Below, one piece after another: positions 10,791 through 21,440 of a stretch of 64,000 bases of DNA. Location of the stretch: assembly GCA_017311185.1 (NCBI GenBank), contig JAESUZ010001724.1, positions 186,001 to 250,000 on the forward strand, written 5' to 3'. This stretch comes from Proteles cristata cristata (lineage: Eukaryota > Chordata > Mammalia > Carnivora > Hyaenidae). A program made the position numbers and the translations under genes. A model generated the notes under the pieces. It saw only the letters and a list, made by a program, of their open reading frames with translations, was not told the DNA's origin and did no database searches. The stretch's first letter is position 1. The number at the start of each line of letters is the position of its first letter.

Positions 10791-10836
<46 letters not shown>
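10784..10836 (+). repeat. Alternating purine-pyrimidine microsatellite (CG then CA)n
   Basis: 'gggcgcgtgcgcgcgc' runs directly into about 19 CA units. The strict alternation of purine and pyrimidine over about 50 bp is the classic composition for left-handed Z-DNA. Frames with runs of Thr-His here are artefacts. Confidence 0.95.
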
Positions 10837-10838
<2 letters not shown>

Positions 10839-11061
10839 TTGTGGCCCTCCATCAGTCTAACTCCTCGGTTATTAGGGGGGCAGAGTGGGGAGCCTTCTAA
10901 CAAGAACCCAAAACTAGAGAGAGCCCAGGGAGGTCGCATGTTCATAGACTTGCAAGCTACTTTTGCTCTGAAGGAGTTCAGCTGTTCAGGAAACAGTTTT
11001 CTGATTATCTACACAGCAGGTGCATTGCATTGCAACGCAGGTTTTTAAAAACATGACACAA

Positions 11062-11560
11062 TTCCGGTTCCATCCACGTTGCTGCAAATGGCATGATTTC
11101 ATTCTTTCTCACTGCCATGTGGTATTCCATCGTATGTATAAACCATATCTTCTTTATCCATTCATCAGTTGATGGGCATTTAGGACTGGAAGGTATTGTG
11201 CGGAGTGAAATAAGACAGTACGAGAAAGACAGATATTGTATGTTTTCACTCATATGTGGATCTTCAGAAACTTAACAGAAGATGATGGGTGAAGGGAAGG
11301 GGGAAAAACAGTTACAAACAGAACAGGGAGGGAGGCAAACCATCAGAGCCTCTTAAATACAGAGAAGAATCTGAGGGTGGATGGAGTGGGTGGGGGGAGG
11401 GGAAATGGGTGATGGGCACGGAGGAGGGCACTTGTTCGGATAAGCACTGGGCGTTGTATGTAAGTGATGAATCACGGGAATCTACCCCAAAACCAAGAGC
11501 ACGCTTTACACAGTATATGTTAGACAATTTGACAATAAATTATACTTTTTAAAAACAGAC
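11062..11560 (+). mobile_element. 5'-inverted (twin-primed) L1 3' end
   Basis: 11062 to about 11187 is L1 sequence in reverse ('ggttccatccacgttgctgc', 'atgtggtattccatcg'). From about 11188 it reads forward ('ggactggaaggtattgtgc', 'gtatgttttcactcatatg', 'gacaataaattatacttttt') to an A-rich tail. A direct repeat with one mismatch, 'aaaacatgacacaa' (11048-11061) / 'aaaaaatgacacaa' (11561-11574), flanks the whole block. A single insertion with an inverted 5' part is therefore implied. Confidence 0.85.
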
Positions 11561-11710
11561 AAAAAATGACACAAAAGCACTAAGCATAAAAGAAAAACTA
11601 GCTAAAATCATCAAAATTATGACCTTCTGCTCATCAAAAGACTCTATTAAGAAAGTAAAACGGCTAAAAAAAATTAAAAAAATAAAAAAAAAATAAAAAA
11701 ATTAAAAAAA

Positions 11711-11932
11711 GGGGCACCTGGGTGGCTTAGTCGGTTAAGCGTCCGACTGTCGCTTAGGTCATGATCTCGTGGTTTGTGGGTTCGAGCCCCGCGTCGGGCT
11801 CTGTGCTGACTGCCAGCTCAGAGCCTGGAGCCTGTTTCAGAGTCTGTCTGTCTCTCTCTCTCTGACCCTCCCCTGCTCACGCTGTCTCTCTCTCTCCTAG
11901 AAATAAATAAAAAATATTAAAAAAAAAAAAAA
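11711..11932 (+). mobile_element. Felid CAN-SINE, young 'cttag' subtype, with an A-rich leader
   Basis: Young-subtype copy ('gtcgcttaggtc', 'gctgactgccagctcag', tail 'cctagaaataaataaa'). The perfect 16-bp duplication 'aagaaagtaaaacggc' lies at 11649-11664 and 11933-11948. The SINE head begins only at 11711, so 46 bp of A-rich DNA (11665-11710) was inserted together with it, upstream of the usual start. Confidence 0.95.
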
Positions 11933-12619
11933 AAGAAAGTAAAACGGCAAGCCACAAAGTGGGAGATAATATCCAAAACACGTATGTCTGACAAAGGACT
12001 TATATCCAGAACATACAAAACGCCGGAAACTAAACAGGAAGATGAAAGCCAAAAATAAAATGAACAAAAGATTTGAACAGACAATTCAAAAAGGAGGCAT
12101 AGACATGGCCAGTGAACACATGAAAAAATACTCACAATGTTACTCATCAGGGAAACGCAAAGTAAAACCACAACAAGCCACTACTGCATACCCGCTGAAA
12201 TAGCGCAAGTTAAAATATAAGATAACCTGATGCTACCAGGTGTCGGAGAAGATGTGGAGCAACTGGAGCTTTCACATGCAGCTGGCAAAAATGTAAAGTG
12301 GCAAACAGTTTAGCACTTTATTATAAAGGTAAGTATATACCTGTTACATGACAAAGCAGTTCCACCCTTAAGTATGTAGCAAGAGATGGAAAATTAAAAG
12401 ACTCATACATAAATGTTCATAGTAGCTTTACTCATAATAGCCAATAACTGGAAACTACCTGAATGTCAATCAACAAATAAATGAAGGAATAACTGGAAGT
12501 ATAGTCATCCAGTGGAATACTATGTGGAAGAAAAAAAAAAAAAAGGAACAAAGTACTGATATAAGCAGTAGCGTGGATGACACTGCAAAACAAAATGCCA
12601 AGCTAAAGAAGCAAGATAC

Positions 12620-12838
12620 AGGGGCATCTGGGTGGCTCAGTTGGTTAAGCATCTGGCTCTTGGTTTCACCTCAGGTCATGATCTCACAGTTTGTGGATTT
12701 GAGCCCCACATCAGACTGTGCTGGTAGTGTGAAGCCTGCTTGGGATTCTCTCCCTCTCTCTCTGTCTCTCTCAAATTAAAAAAATAAATGAATGAACAAA
12801 TGAAAGGAAGGAAGGAAAGAAGGAAGGGAGGGAGGGAG
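12620..12838 (+). mobile_element. CAN-SINE with GGAA-expanded tail
   Basis: Older copy: 'ggggcatctgggtggctcag', 'ttgagccccacatcagac', 'cctgcttgggattctctccc'. The A-rich tail has grown into GAAA/GGAA/GGGA units (about 12800-12845). Confidence 0.9.
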
Positions 12839-12944
12839 GAAAGAAAAAAAAGGAATCCAGATATAAATGAGCCCAAGCACTGTGATTTCATTTATGTCAA
12901 CTTTGAGAAAATGCAAGACTAACATATAGTGATAGAAAATGAAT

Positions 12945-13077
12945 CAGGGGGTACTTGGGCGGCTTAGTCAGCTAAGCATCTGACTCTTGATCTCAGCTCA
13001 GGTCTTGATCTCAGGGTCATGAATTCAAGCCTCACCTTGGGCTCCTCACTGGGCATGAAGACTACTTAAAAAAAAAA
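12945..13077 (+). mobile_element. Short, old CAN-SINE variant
   Basis: 'gtacttgggcggcttagtca', 'ctgactcttgatctcagctc', 'ttgggctcctcactgggc' and an end of 'agactacttaaaaaaa'. It lacks the long CT-rich body of the other copies and resembles the shorter carnivore SINE class. An imperfect direct repeat 'atcagg' / 'gtcagg' flanks it. Confidence 0.75.
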
Positions 13078-13444
13078 AAGAGTCAGGATCATCTGGAGTG
13101 GGGCAGGGATGGGGGCTGCCTACAAAGTGATACAAAGGGACCTTCTGAAGTGACAGAAATGCCCTATATCTTGATTGAGGTGGAAGTCACAAGAGCGTTT
13201 ACATTTGTCTATACTCATCAAAACGTGTGCTTACAATGTGTGCTTTTTACAGATCAAGCATCATATGTGATTAAGTGAATTAAGCTTGAAAAGGAAGGAC
13301 CATTCCCTCTAACTCTAAAACATTATAAATTCTGAGACTCACCTCTCAGTCTCCTGTGAGAAAACTAATGAAGCAGCTGCATACACAGACCAATGGTTCC
13401 CAAGAGCACCCAAGCCCTACACTATATCTCACTACTCAGTGAGC

Positions 13445-13560
13445 ACATGTTAAATGCTTCCTGTGTGCGCTGCATGTCAGGAAGCAACATAGCAGACAGG
13501 TAAGAGCACGGCTTTGGGGACAGATGGTTTTCCGAACCCAAATCCTACTTACGACAGTGC
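13445..13560 (+). mobile_element. MIR-like fragment
   Basis: 'taagagcacggctttgggg' then 'gaacccaaatcctacttacg' resembles the 5' part of MIR. Short and uncertain. Confidence 0.4.
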
Positions 13561-13579
13561 CGGAGTCTACTGGAGGTAT

Positions 13580-14005
13580 TTCCAGGTATGCGTAGTTATA
13601 CCTTCTTTTATGGCCACGTGACTTCCCAGAATGAAGACTCCATTTCCCAGTTTCCTTGCAGCCTAGGGTGGCCACGAGTCTTCCCATTGGCCAGAAGTTA
13701 GCAGAAGTACACGGCTGAGAAGCCATTTCCGGGGTCCCCTGCTGTGCATGCCCCCTGGCTCTCTTCTTCCTTCCATCCTCTCTGTACCTGGAATCTGTGT
13801 GCCGCCATATTGGATCACGAGGCCACACGCTGCAGAGAAAGATGAGAGGGGGCGTCAAATCACCACCGCCAGGCAGCCATCATGCCTCCCAGCCCTGGCC
13901 ACACACACCTGCATTATTATGCGAGAGAAGTAAGCATCCCCTCTTATTCATTTTGGATTTCTGCCAACTTCAAACCAACCTTCACCGAAATGAGCCTGAC
14001 TCGAC
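13580..14005. mobile_element. Ancient LTR-like repeat, family not assigned
   Basis: 'actccatttcccagtttcc', 'tcttcccattggccagaag' and 'gtacctggaatctgtgtgcc' run parallel, in order, to the block at 35.2-35.6 kb. The two appear to be copies of one old dispersed family. Confidence 0.4.
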
Positions 14006-14925
14006 AAAGTTGTGCATTTAAAACGTGGGGTGACAACATCACACACCAGAGGGCTCCCCAAACTGTTGAAGGAACTGAAAGAAGTCCAGCGTGTCTGGAA
14101 TGCGGCCTTTGAGGGGGCCAGCGGGGAGCACAGGAGGAGAGAGGCAGCTGGGAGGTGGGCGAGGTGACATCACCCGGGACACTGCAGGCTGCACGAAGGG
14201 TTTGGGTGACTGTACAACAAACCACAGGAAGCTACTGCGGGCATTGAGCCCTGCCGTGGCAGACCGCCTGGCTCTCTAGACCGATGTCCCATCTGCTTCA
14301 TGGAGCATCAACTGTAGGAAGCCAACTGTAGAGGCGGGGAGGGGGCTCCAGGCCGTCCCTCGTCTGCCATGCGTCTATGGCCAGTGAAAGAACTTCTTAT
14401 CATTTCTCAGGGACACAGACATCTCAAACCCAAGCCTTACAGGGGCCCCAGCAGAGGCAGCAGGCAGGACGTGGGACCGCCAGGGATGGGGGCTTTCGCG
14501 GCGGGAGAGCATGCGCCCCGCACAGGCGGTGGCCACACGCGGCCCCTGCCCATCCATCAACTTGTTGCTGCTGAAAGCAGTCCGGGAGCTCGCCCCCCCC
14601 CACGCCCCCCTGCCCAGGGCCTCTAATTTTTCAGGAGAGACTCCAAAGATGGATTTTTGTGGGGGAACCTAATTTCCTTTGCAGGCCAGACCCTTCCTGT
14701 AAAGATCAAAACAAGCTTGTCCTGAGGCGGGAGCTGTACAGGAGGCTGCCCCTTCCTCGCTCCGCTCTCTCCCGGCCCCCCACCAAGATTTAACATGCAC
14801 CTTCTATAACACACTGAATGCAGACGGCTCTGTCTTTGAGGCTGGTAGCTCCAGGGTTCTAATCAGCTTGGAGGAAGATTCTGGCACCCCTTTTAAACTT
14901 CGCTTTGTCTCTCGTCTGGGGTGGA
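14006..14925. other. GC-rich unassigned interval
   Basis: Fairly CpG-bearing around 14440-14620, with a C-run at about 14590. Short overlapping frames on both strands have no recognisable domain or splice context. No gene is supported. Confidence 0.35.
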
Positions 14926-14934
14926 CAACAGAAC

Positions 14935-15160
14935 TTTTTTTTTTTTTTTAATATTTTTTATTTATTTCTAGGAGAGAGAGAGAGAGACAGCATGAGCAGG
15001 GGGAGGGTCAGAGAGAGAGGGAGTCACAGACTGAAACAGGCTCCAGGCTCTGAGCTGGCAGTCAGCACAGAGCCCGACGCGGGGCTCGAACCCACGAACC
15101 GCGAGATCATGACCTAAGCGAAAGTCGGACGCTTAACCGACTAAGCCACCCAGGCGCCCC
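14935..15160 (-). mobile_element. Felid CAN-SINE, young 'cttag' subtype
   Basis: Reverse-complement young copy with a long T run at the left, 'gagctggcagtcagcac', 'gcgaaagtcggacgcttaac' and the head 'ccacccaggcgcccc'. Perfect 9-bp duplication 'caacagaac' at 14926-14934 and 15161-15169. Confidence 0.95.
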
Positions 15161-15169
15161 CAACAGAAC

Positions 15170-15589
15170 CTTAAAACACGTGCAAGGGAGAAGTTGAGGT
15201 TTCCCTCTGAAAGGCTAGGGCTCCTCGGAAACCCCCAAGGATGGGCTACTCACTCCACTCAAGGCTTCGCCCCTGCACAGGGTTCTCGCCCTGCCTCACC
15301 CACGCTCTCTCATCTCTAAACTTCATCTTCACGGAGCTTGGCTTCTCTATCCCCTCATCCTGGTCCCTGAAGGCTGGAGATGAGAGGCTGCTCCATTTTG
15401 TAGATACTTCTTAATCATTGACAACTGCCTTTGAAGCCAGTCTGCTCCAGCCACTATCGGAAAAACCTCTTCCTGAACCGACTAGGATAAAACTTAGAAA
15501 CATGGACTCTAGGGACACTTTGACCCAGCTGAGCAAGCAGATGAACTGGCGTGCACACGTCCCTGGGTCCAGATGGCGAGCTGCAGCCC
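15170..15589. other. Unassigned non-coding interval
   Basis: Single-copy-looking sequence; no exon or repeat recognised. Confidence 0.35.
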
Positions 15590-15790
15590 GCAGACCAAAT
15601 CTGGCCCGCCACCGGATTTTGTGAATAAAGTTTTATTGGAACACAGCCATGCCCATTTGCTCCTCTGTCATCCATGACTGTCTTCCAACTAGCACTGCGG
15701 GGCTGAGTAGTTAGTTGGAGCAGTGATTCTATGACCCACAAAGCCTAAGACACTTACTAGCTGACCTTTTGGGAAACAAGTCTGTCCGCT
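15590..15790 (+). mobile_element. hAT-type MITE relic
   Basis: 'gcagaccaaatctggcccgcc', 'aataaagttttattggaaca', 'cagccatgcccatttgctcc' and 'cacaaagcctaagacactta' follow a common mammalian non-coding DNA transposon family that ends in 'gccgacccctg'. The same family recurs at about 57.9-58.1 kb. Exact family name not assigned. Confidence 0.6.
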
Positions 15791-15794
15791 TGAG

Positions 15795-15965
15795 AGAAGA
15801 GAACTAGCGGGTACTGAGGGCTTGCCGTGTGCTGGATGACCACGTTAGCGGCAGCACACATCAGATCGCTTCGTCCTCAAACAGTTCTTCAGAGGAATGA
15901 TTTATTATCCCCCATTTTAGAAAAAAAGACGCTCAGCGAGGCTATCCAAAATACTCAGGGACCCC
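15795..15965 (-). mobile_element. MIR SINE fragment
   Basis: 'tactgagggcttgccgtgtg', 'tcgtcctcaaacagttcttc', 'tttattatcccccattttag' and 'gctcagcgaggctatcc' follow MIR order on the reverse strand. Confidence 0.65.
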
Positions 15966-16012
15966 AAGGGGATCCCTCCACCTGTGTGGGGTTCCAATTA
16001 AGCCCAGGGTCT

Positions 16013-16013
<1 letters not shown>

Positions 16014-16066
<53 letters not shown>
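16014..16066 (+). repeat. (CA)n microsatellite
   Basis: About 26 uninterrupted CA units; likely length-polymorphic. Confidence 0.97.
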
Positions 16067-16067
<1 letters not shown>

Positions 16068-16068
<1 letters not shown>

Positions 16069-16559
16069 CACGGTTCTTCATGCAGATGGAAATGTTCCCA
16101 GTAGTTTGCAGGGGCATTTTAAGGGCACTATTGATACTTAGAGGGTGAGGGCCAGGGGTGCTGGCTGCCCTGCTGTGCACAGAACAGTTCTGAAGGAGAA
16201 AGAACAGCCCGTGTGCTTCCAGAGACACTGCCTGGGGGAGCTGAGCCACGATACAACACACATTCACACTGTGAGCCTTGTGTAGCCCTCATTTTCTATA
16301 CAATAAACAGCGCCAAAGAGGTTCAGTTGAGTATTTTATTTACTAGATAAAAAAAAATATATGACTACTTCATATGATTAAGTCATGAAGAGCATTCACT
16401 TCAGTACATCATATTATGTAAATGACTTTCCTTTTATTTATCTCCTTTGTGTTTTGGTATTACATTATTTCTAAAAGTATGTGCCTATGGAAGCTATGTT
16501 ATCTATGAGTAGCAGTTTAGGGTGGCAAAGGGTACATTATCAAATAGTTGTTATCAAAC
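16068..16559. other. Unassigned, AT-rich in its second half
   Basis: No recognisable exon or repeat. 16300-16560 is markedly AT-rich. Confidence 0.35.
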
Positions 16560-16568
16560 AAGCATGTT

Positions 16569-16783
16569 TGGGGCGCCTGGGTGGCTGAACTGGTTGAGTG
16601 GCTGACTCCTGATTTCAGCTCAGGTTACAATTACACGGTTTCTGAGATCGAGCCCCATGTTGGGCTCCTCACCGACAGCATGGAGCCTGCTTGGGATTCT
16701 CTCCCTCTCCCTCTGTCTGTCTGTCTCTCTCCCCCTCCTCCAATTTCTCTCTCATCTCAAAATAAATAAAATTTTTTTTAAAA
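16569..16783 (+). mobile_element. Felid CAN-SINE
   Basis: Older subtype: 'ggggcgcctgggtggctgaa', 'atcgagccccatgttgggc', CT-rich body with TCTG units, A-rich tail. 9-bp duplication 'aagcatgtt' at 16560-16568 and 16784-16792. Confidence 0.93.
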
Positions 16784-16792
16784 AAGCATGTT

Positions 16793-17160
16793 AAGTCTGG
16801 CAGCTGAAAACATGCCCCACAGGATGCTTAATTAAGAGACGATCAGGTCCCATCATGCTCTGCGAGGCCCCATCATGCCCCATCATGCACCGCCACGCTC
16901 CCTCAGTGAAGTGCTCCCTCGCAGCTATAGGGCCGGGAGCAAGTTGCAGACTTCTCTGCTCTTGCTCTTTCTCTTCATTTGTAAAATGGAGTTTATATCG
17001 CCTCCTTCAGCGACATTTTTGAGTGGAGCTCTTTGGAAGGATCCCCTGGTAACCAACAGTAGGAAGGAGCCACTTTGGCCACAAACACAAGCATCACATA
17101 ACGTGTCCAGAGCTACATTCCTGGGGGAAGGGGGATGGAACGTGGGGCTAATTTCAACCA
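16793..17160. other. Unassigned; small 'cccatcatg' repeat cluster
   Basis: Contains three near copies of 'cccatcatgc' within 16850-16890, otherwise nothing recognised. Confidence 0.35.
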
Positions 17161-17164
17161 GTCT

Positions 17165-17960
17165 TTTAGGAATTATTTGTTGAGCAACCACACATCTCAC
17201 TGGGGGCTGGCAATGATCCTGTAGAGCTGACTTTCTGGCGGGCAACCAGATGATAAACAAATCAGGCAGATCTGTTCAAAATGTGGTAATGCTACGAACG
17301 AGGCGAATCCACAAAATAACACAGCTATTTTGCAGGAAATAAACTGCAGAGGAGGTATTATGGACGGGAAGGTTGAGGGCTCTTTCTACGGGGTGGCATT
17401 TAAGCTCAAGAGCAAATAAGCCGCGGGCATGTGAAGGGATGGGACAGAGCATCCCAGGCTGAAACAGCAAGTGCAAAGGTCCTGAGGTGGGAAAGTTGTT
17501 TATGTTGTTGTTTGGTGTTGAAGCGAGCAGGGTGCCGATGGCACAGGGCCTTGCAATCCCCAGCGAGGACCTGCATTTTAGCCTAAGAGCCACGGGAGAC
17601 AGTCAAGGCAGGAAGAGTGAAAAGAACTTGGGCGTTCAGAGAACAGCCTTCAAGGAGTAAGGATGCATCCCGAGGAAATGCAGCGGGAGATGAGATGAAG
17701 TCATGCCAGGCCATTGATATTTTATGCCTGCGGAACCAGACACCACTGGGTTTTAGCTGCATGGGGAGGGCGGCATCTCACGATTACTGAGGCAGGACGG
17801 ATGGGGACAGGGAGAGACTGCAGTCAGGGAGGCTGAGGCGAGGCTTCTAGTACATCAACGATGAGTCGATGGAGGCCTGGGTGAGGGGGCCGGCGGCCAG
17901 GACGGAGGACCAGCCAGGGAGCGGGCCTGACAGAAGTGCATGAGAGGGTCCGGAGGAAGC
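17165..17960 (+). mobile_element. L2 LINE fragment, long
   Basis: 'gtagagctgactttctggcg', 'aggtcctgaggtgggaaag', 'ccacgggagacagtcaaggc' and 'ggaggctgaggcgaggcttc' track the L2 3' region over several hundred bp. Diverged, no coding frame. The right end is uncertain. Confidence 0.55.
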
Positions 17961-18429
17961 ACGCCTGAGGCAGACTTGCCTTCTCGGACAGGGGAAGGTC
18001 CCAGATGCCCGGGGAGCGCGTGAGGCACAGACTCACGCACGCGTGGAAGCAGGGAGTCCTATGTCTCCTGCTCACGCAGTACCTACACCCAGCGAACCTG
18101 CTCAGGAGACACAGAACATGTTGGGATAAAAGAAATATATACACATATTTTTAATCTCTCAGTCGCTTAAAAGCATCCTTTAGTGAGGGGGGGAGGCTCT
18201 TGGAAATGTTGACCAGTGTGCTCTGAAATGCTGTGAACATTCCAGGCAATTCTTTTCTCTGGGTGAAACGTTTGACCAAGTGAAACGCTGATAGGTCCCT
18301 TCTGTAGCCCCGCCTTCCATCCTGACAATGACCGAGGGGTCTGGGGGCTCTTCCCCTCCTCCTCCTCTCCCCATCCCTTCCCGCCCCGCCCCCGCACCGT
18401 GTCTCTCAGCTGATGGCGCGCTCACCATT
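17961..18429. other. Unassigned GC-rich interval
   Basis: GC-rich with scattered CpG, purine/pyrimidine-skewed tract at 18350-18400 (CT-rich). No exon recognised. Confidence 0.35.
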
Positions 18430-19170
18430 TAGACCCACATCCCCCTCCAGCTACCACCCTGTTTCTCTACCCGCTTCATGCTTCACGGACAAGCACCTTT
18501 ACGAAGTGGACCCTGCATGCCCCTCCCCCGCCCCCCGACTCCCGAGCCCACTCCCAGTGGGTGCTCTGGCGCGCCTCACACGGCGGCAGCTCTTGCCCGG
18601 ATCACCAGTGACCGTGGCTGACAGCGGCCCCTCCAGCAGGTGCTCACACTTCGAACACTCTGGCACTCCGTCCACCCAGAATCCCTTGCTGCACTAGCAT
18701 CCGGACACAGCCTCCCCTCCCCTGCTCGCTCCTTCTCCCCACCCCGCCTCCCCAGCCACTCCGGCTCAGTCTTCTCTACTGGCTCCTTCCTGTCCCTGCA
18801 ACATCTAAACATCAGCGGGTTTCCAGGGCCACGTCCCCAGACCTCTTCCTAGGGGACCCCCCCACACACACACTGGCTCATTAACTTGCATCCGCTGCCC
18901 CCCAGATGCCTACCCCCAGCCCAGGCCTCTGCCCTGAATCGCAGAGCCACAAGCCTAACTGCCCGTTTGACAGCTCCACTTGGACGTCTCTCAAACAGCG
19001 CCTATCCAACACCAAACTCTTGACCTACGTCCCCCCTGACCTTGATCCTGAGGAGTCCTTCACCTCAGAAAATGGCACGTCAAAACACGGGAAGTCACCC
19101 CTGGCCATCCTTGCCAGCTCCCTCCGTCCCGCATCCACTTCTGTCACCGTGTGTCACCAGCACTGGCAGA
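18430..19170 (+). mobile_element. L2 LINE, ORF2-region relic
   Basis: Reads in order as L2 reverse-transcriptase-end sequence: 'taccaccctgtttctctacc', 'cactctggcactccgtccac', 'cgtccccagacctcttccta', 'gcccaggcctctgccctgaa', 'agctccacttggacgtctc' and 'caccaaactcttgacctacg'. Multiple stops and shifts mean it is not coding. Confidence 0.65.
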
Positions 19171-19219
19171 GATAAGCCCGTGCGGTTCCCCCAGTGGTGA
19201 GACCTCATCGAGGGCCCAT

Positions 19220-19400
19220 TTGAGCAGGAGGGAGAAGCCTATGGTCAAGTCCAAGGACCGCCCGCTGCCTCCTTGCTGTGTGACTTTGCGCAAGACACCT
19301 GGCATCTCTGAGCCTCCGTTCTCCGGTTTATAGAACGAGGCGCTAGCACTGGGCCTGGCTTGCTCACCAGGGGGCCCGTGACAGTCCAGGGAGGCGATGC
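19220..19400 (+). mobile_element. MIR SINE fragment
   Basis: 'ttgctgtgtgactttgcgca', 'ctctgagcctccgttctccgg' and 'tatagaacgaggcg' form a plus-strand MIR core. Confidence 0.65.
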
Positions 19401-20055
19401 AAGTACACGGTCAAGGGGTATAACGTGACCACTTTGGTTATGGCTGCATCTGCCTCTGTGCTGGGAACCCGCGCTAACCGCTGCGTGACGTCATCACGTC
19501 GTCCCATCACTGGGCGTTTCCCCAACACCGAGCTTTTTCCTTCCACAAAGTTTTGTTACACAAAAGAGGCGGAGCACAGGCCACCCCCAACCCCGCCTCT
19601 CCGGATAATTCTCCGACGGTCTCCCCCACGTGAAACCTCTGAAATTCCACCTTCTGAAAACTGCAAACAGATCGTGCTAGAAATGACCACTGGTTTGAAA
19701 AAGCCAGACTGTGTGCCATTTCTTCTTTCTCAGAGGTCTCTTGGGAGGTGATGAACAACAGCTGATAAGGGAAGAAAGGGCAGAGATGGAGTCCCAAAGC
19801 TTTCCCAGATCTTCCCAACAAGCTGACTGTGACTTAGAACAAGGGCTCAGATGTGGGTGGCCAGCAAAGTATGATGAATAGCACTGTTCGTGTGAGTCCT
19901 TTGTTGGCCATTAAGATCCTGCCGTTGCCCTGAGACCAGGGCTCGGTGTCCAGTAAGTGCATTCATGTTCCCCGTGGGGCAGCCAGCGAGTGGCTAAGAT
20001 GTCCCACCCGCTTGCTACCTGTGCACAGACTGCTGGTCTCAGCCACCCTGACACG
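19401..20055. other. Unassigned non-coding interval
   Basis: Moderately GC-rich; nothing recognised beyond short chance frames. Confidence 0.35.
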
Positions 20056-20285
20056 AACATATAGGGTTAACTGAGCACCCACGAGGTGCTAGGCACCATG
20101 TTAAGTGCTTCCCGTGCATTAGCGTCTTTGACCCTCACCAGTTTCTCTTTTAGGCCAGGATACTAGCAGCCCATTTCACAGATGGGGAGATGGAAGCTTG
20201 GAGGAGTGGAGTCAGACAGGGGCCAAAGGGCACGTGGCTACCGTGACTCGATCCCAGCCCATTTGTTTCCAAAAGCCACACTGCT
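20056..20285 (-). mobile_element. MIR SINE fragment
   Basis: 'ggttaactgagcacccacga', 'gtgctaggcaccatgttaag', 'cagcccatttcacagatggg' and 'cttggaggagtggagtcag' follow reverse-strand MIR order with a degraded core. Confidence 0.55.
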
Positions 20286-20379
20286 TTCAAGCCATCTGCC
20301 AGGGAAATTCAGACTCAAGTGCTCTCTGGGACAGGCAGGTAAAGTAAATGCAGGCCAGGAAGGGACAGTGGTGCCTGGG

Positions 20380-20725
20380 AACAGACACTCATCTAAGGGG
20401 GAGGAACCTCAAATGCATCACACCAGTGAAAGAAGCCAGCCTCAAAAGACTACGTAATGTACAACTTGATTTCTATGACATCGACACGATTTATATGACA
20501 TCTTGCAAAGGCAAATCTACAGGGACAGAAAACAGATCAGCGGCTGTAAGGGGCTGAGGATGGGGAGGGTCCGATCACAAAGAGGCAGCAGGGGGAAATT
20601 TGGGAAAGTGATGCATGTGTTCTGTGTCTTGATTGCAGTGGTGGTTATACAACTGGACGTGTGTCGGAGCTCCCAGAACTGTATGCCAGAAACAGGTGAC
20701 TTTTACTGTATGTAAATGATCTTAA
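20380..20725 (+). mobile_element. Old L1 3' UTR fragment
   Basis: 'cttgatttctatgacatc', 'cggctgtaaggggctgagga', 'gtgtcttgattgcagtggtgg' and 'gacttttactgtatgtaaat' follow L1M-type 3' UTR order. Confidence 0.65.
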
Positions 20726-20919
20726 ACAAAATGGGGCAAAAACCAATCAGAGTTGAGGGGTGGGTGCTAGTTGGTGGTCACTGCCCTGCACTGTCCTGGA
20801 AAAGCTAGAACAGATGACCAGTCATGGGGACATGGGACGGTCCATGGGTGTGGCTGGTGAAAAAGTAAGGGGGAGAAGGAAGTGACTGGTTGGTCTGGAA
20901 CCTCACCCTGACCGGCCAC

Positions 20920-21060
20920 TTGTTGGTGGAGTGACCCTGGGCAAGTGGCCTCCCCTCTCTGAGCCCCCATCCTCTCTCTGTAAAACTGGAGCCCCCATCC
21001 TCTCTCTGTAAAACTGGGATGATGATATGTTTCTGTATATTGCTGTTATCAAAATTAAAC
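20920..21060 (+). mobile_element. MIR SINE with an internal 28-bp tandem duplication
   Basis: 'gagtgaccctgggcaagtgg' and 'aactgggatgatgat' mark a plus-strand MIR core. Inside it a 28-bp unit is repeated exactly (20962-20989 and 20990-21017). The MIR's 3' part may resume at about 21340-21440 beyond the SINE at 21063 ('aaggattaaatgaaataagt'). Confidence 0.75.
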
Positions 21061-21062
21061 CA

Positions 21063-21275
21063 GGGGCACCTGGGTGGCTCAGTCAGTTAAGCGTCCAACT
21101 GCGACTCAGGTCAAGATCTCGCAGTTCTTGAGTTTGAGCCCTGCACTGGGCTCTGTGCTGATGGCTCAGAGCCTGGAGCCTGCTTCAGATTCTTTGTCTC
21201 CCTCTCTCCATGCCCCTCTCCTGCTCATGCTCTGTCTCTGTCTTTCAAAAATAAACAAACGTTAAAAAAAATAAC
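21063..21275 (+). mobile_element. Felid CAN-SINE
   Basis: 'ggggcacctgggtggctcag' head, 'gagtttgagccctgcactgg' box-B region, CT-rich body, tail 'aataaacaaacgttaaaaaa'. It sits inside the MIR. Confidence 0.93.
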
Positions 21276-21440
21276 TAGACATCACCTGCTTTTTCTAGAC
21301 CTAAGCCCACTGGGCATTATTCTCCCCAGTAGATCCTCCTTGATGAGTATTTATAAGGATTAAATGAAATAAGTTCCCAGTGAGGTGCCTGGTGCTTAAT
21401 TGATGCTTAATAAGTTGCAGCCCTCAGTGTTACTGCCATT

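Larger units (their letters stand above)
11575..13280 (+). mobile_element. Old L1: ORF2 C-terminal part and 3' UTR, decayed
   Basis: The host sequence around three SINEs reads as L1 ORF2 3' half: 'gaccttctgctcatcaaaag', 'ggacttatatccagaacata', 'gacatggccagtgaacacat', 'cccgctgaaatagcgcaag'. It continues into 3' UTR ('gcctacaaagtgatacaaag', 'ctatatcttgattgaggtgg'). Frames are full of stops. SINEs at 11711, 12620 and 12945 split it. Confidence 0.75.

Noticed and set aside
10604..11048. Frames with long Thr-His or Val-Cys runs
   Set aside because: Translation of the CA microsatellite.
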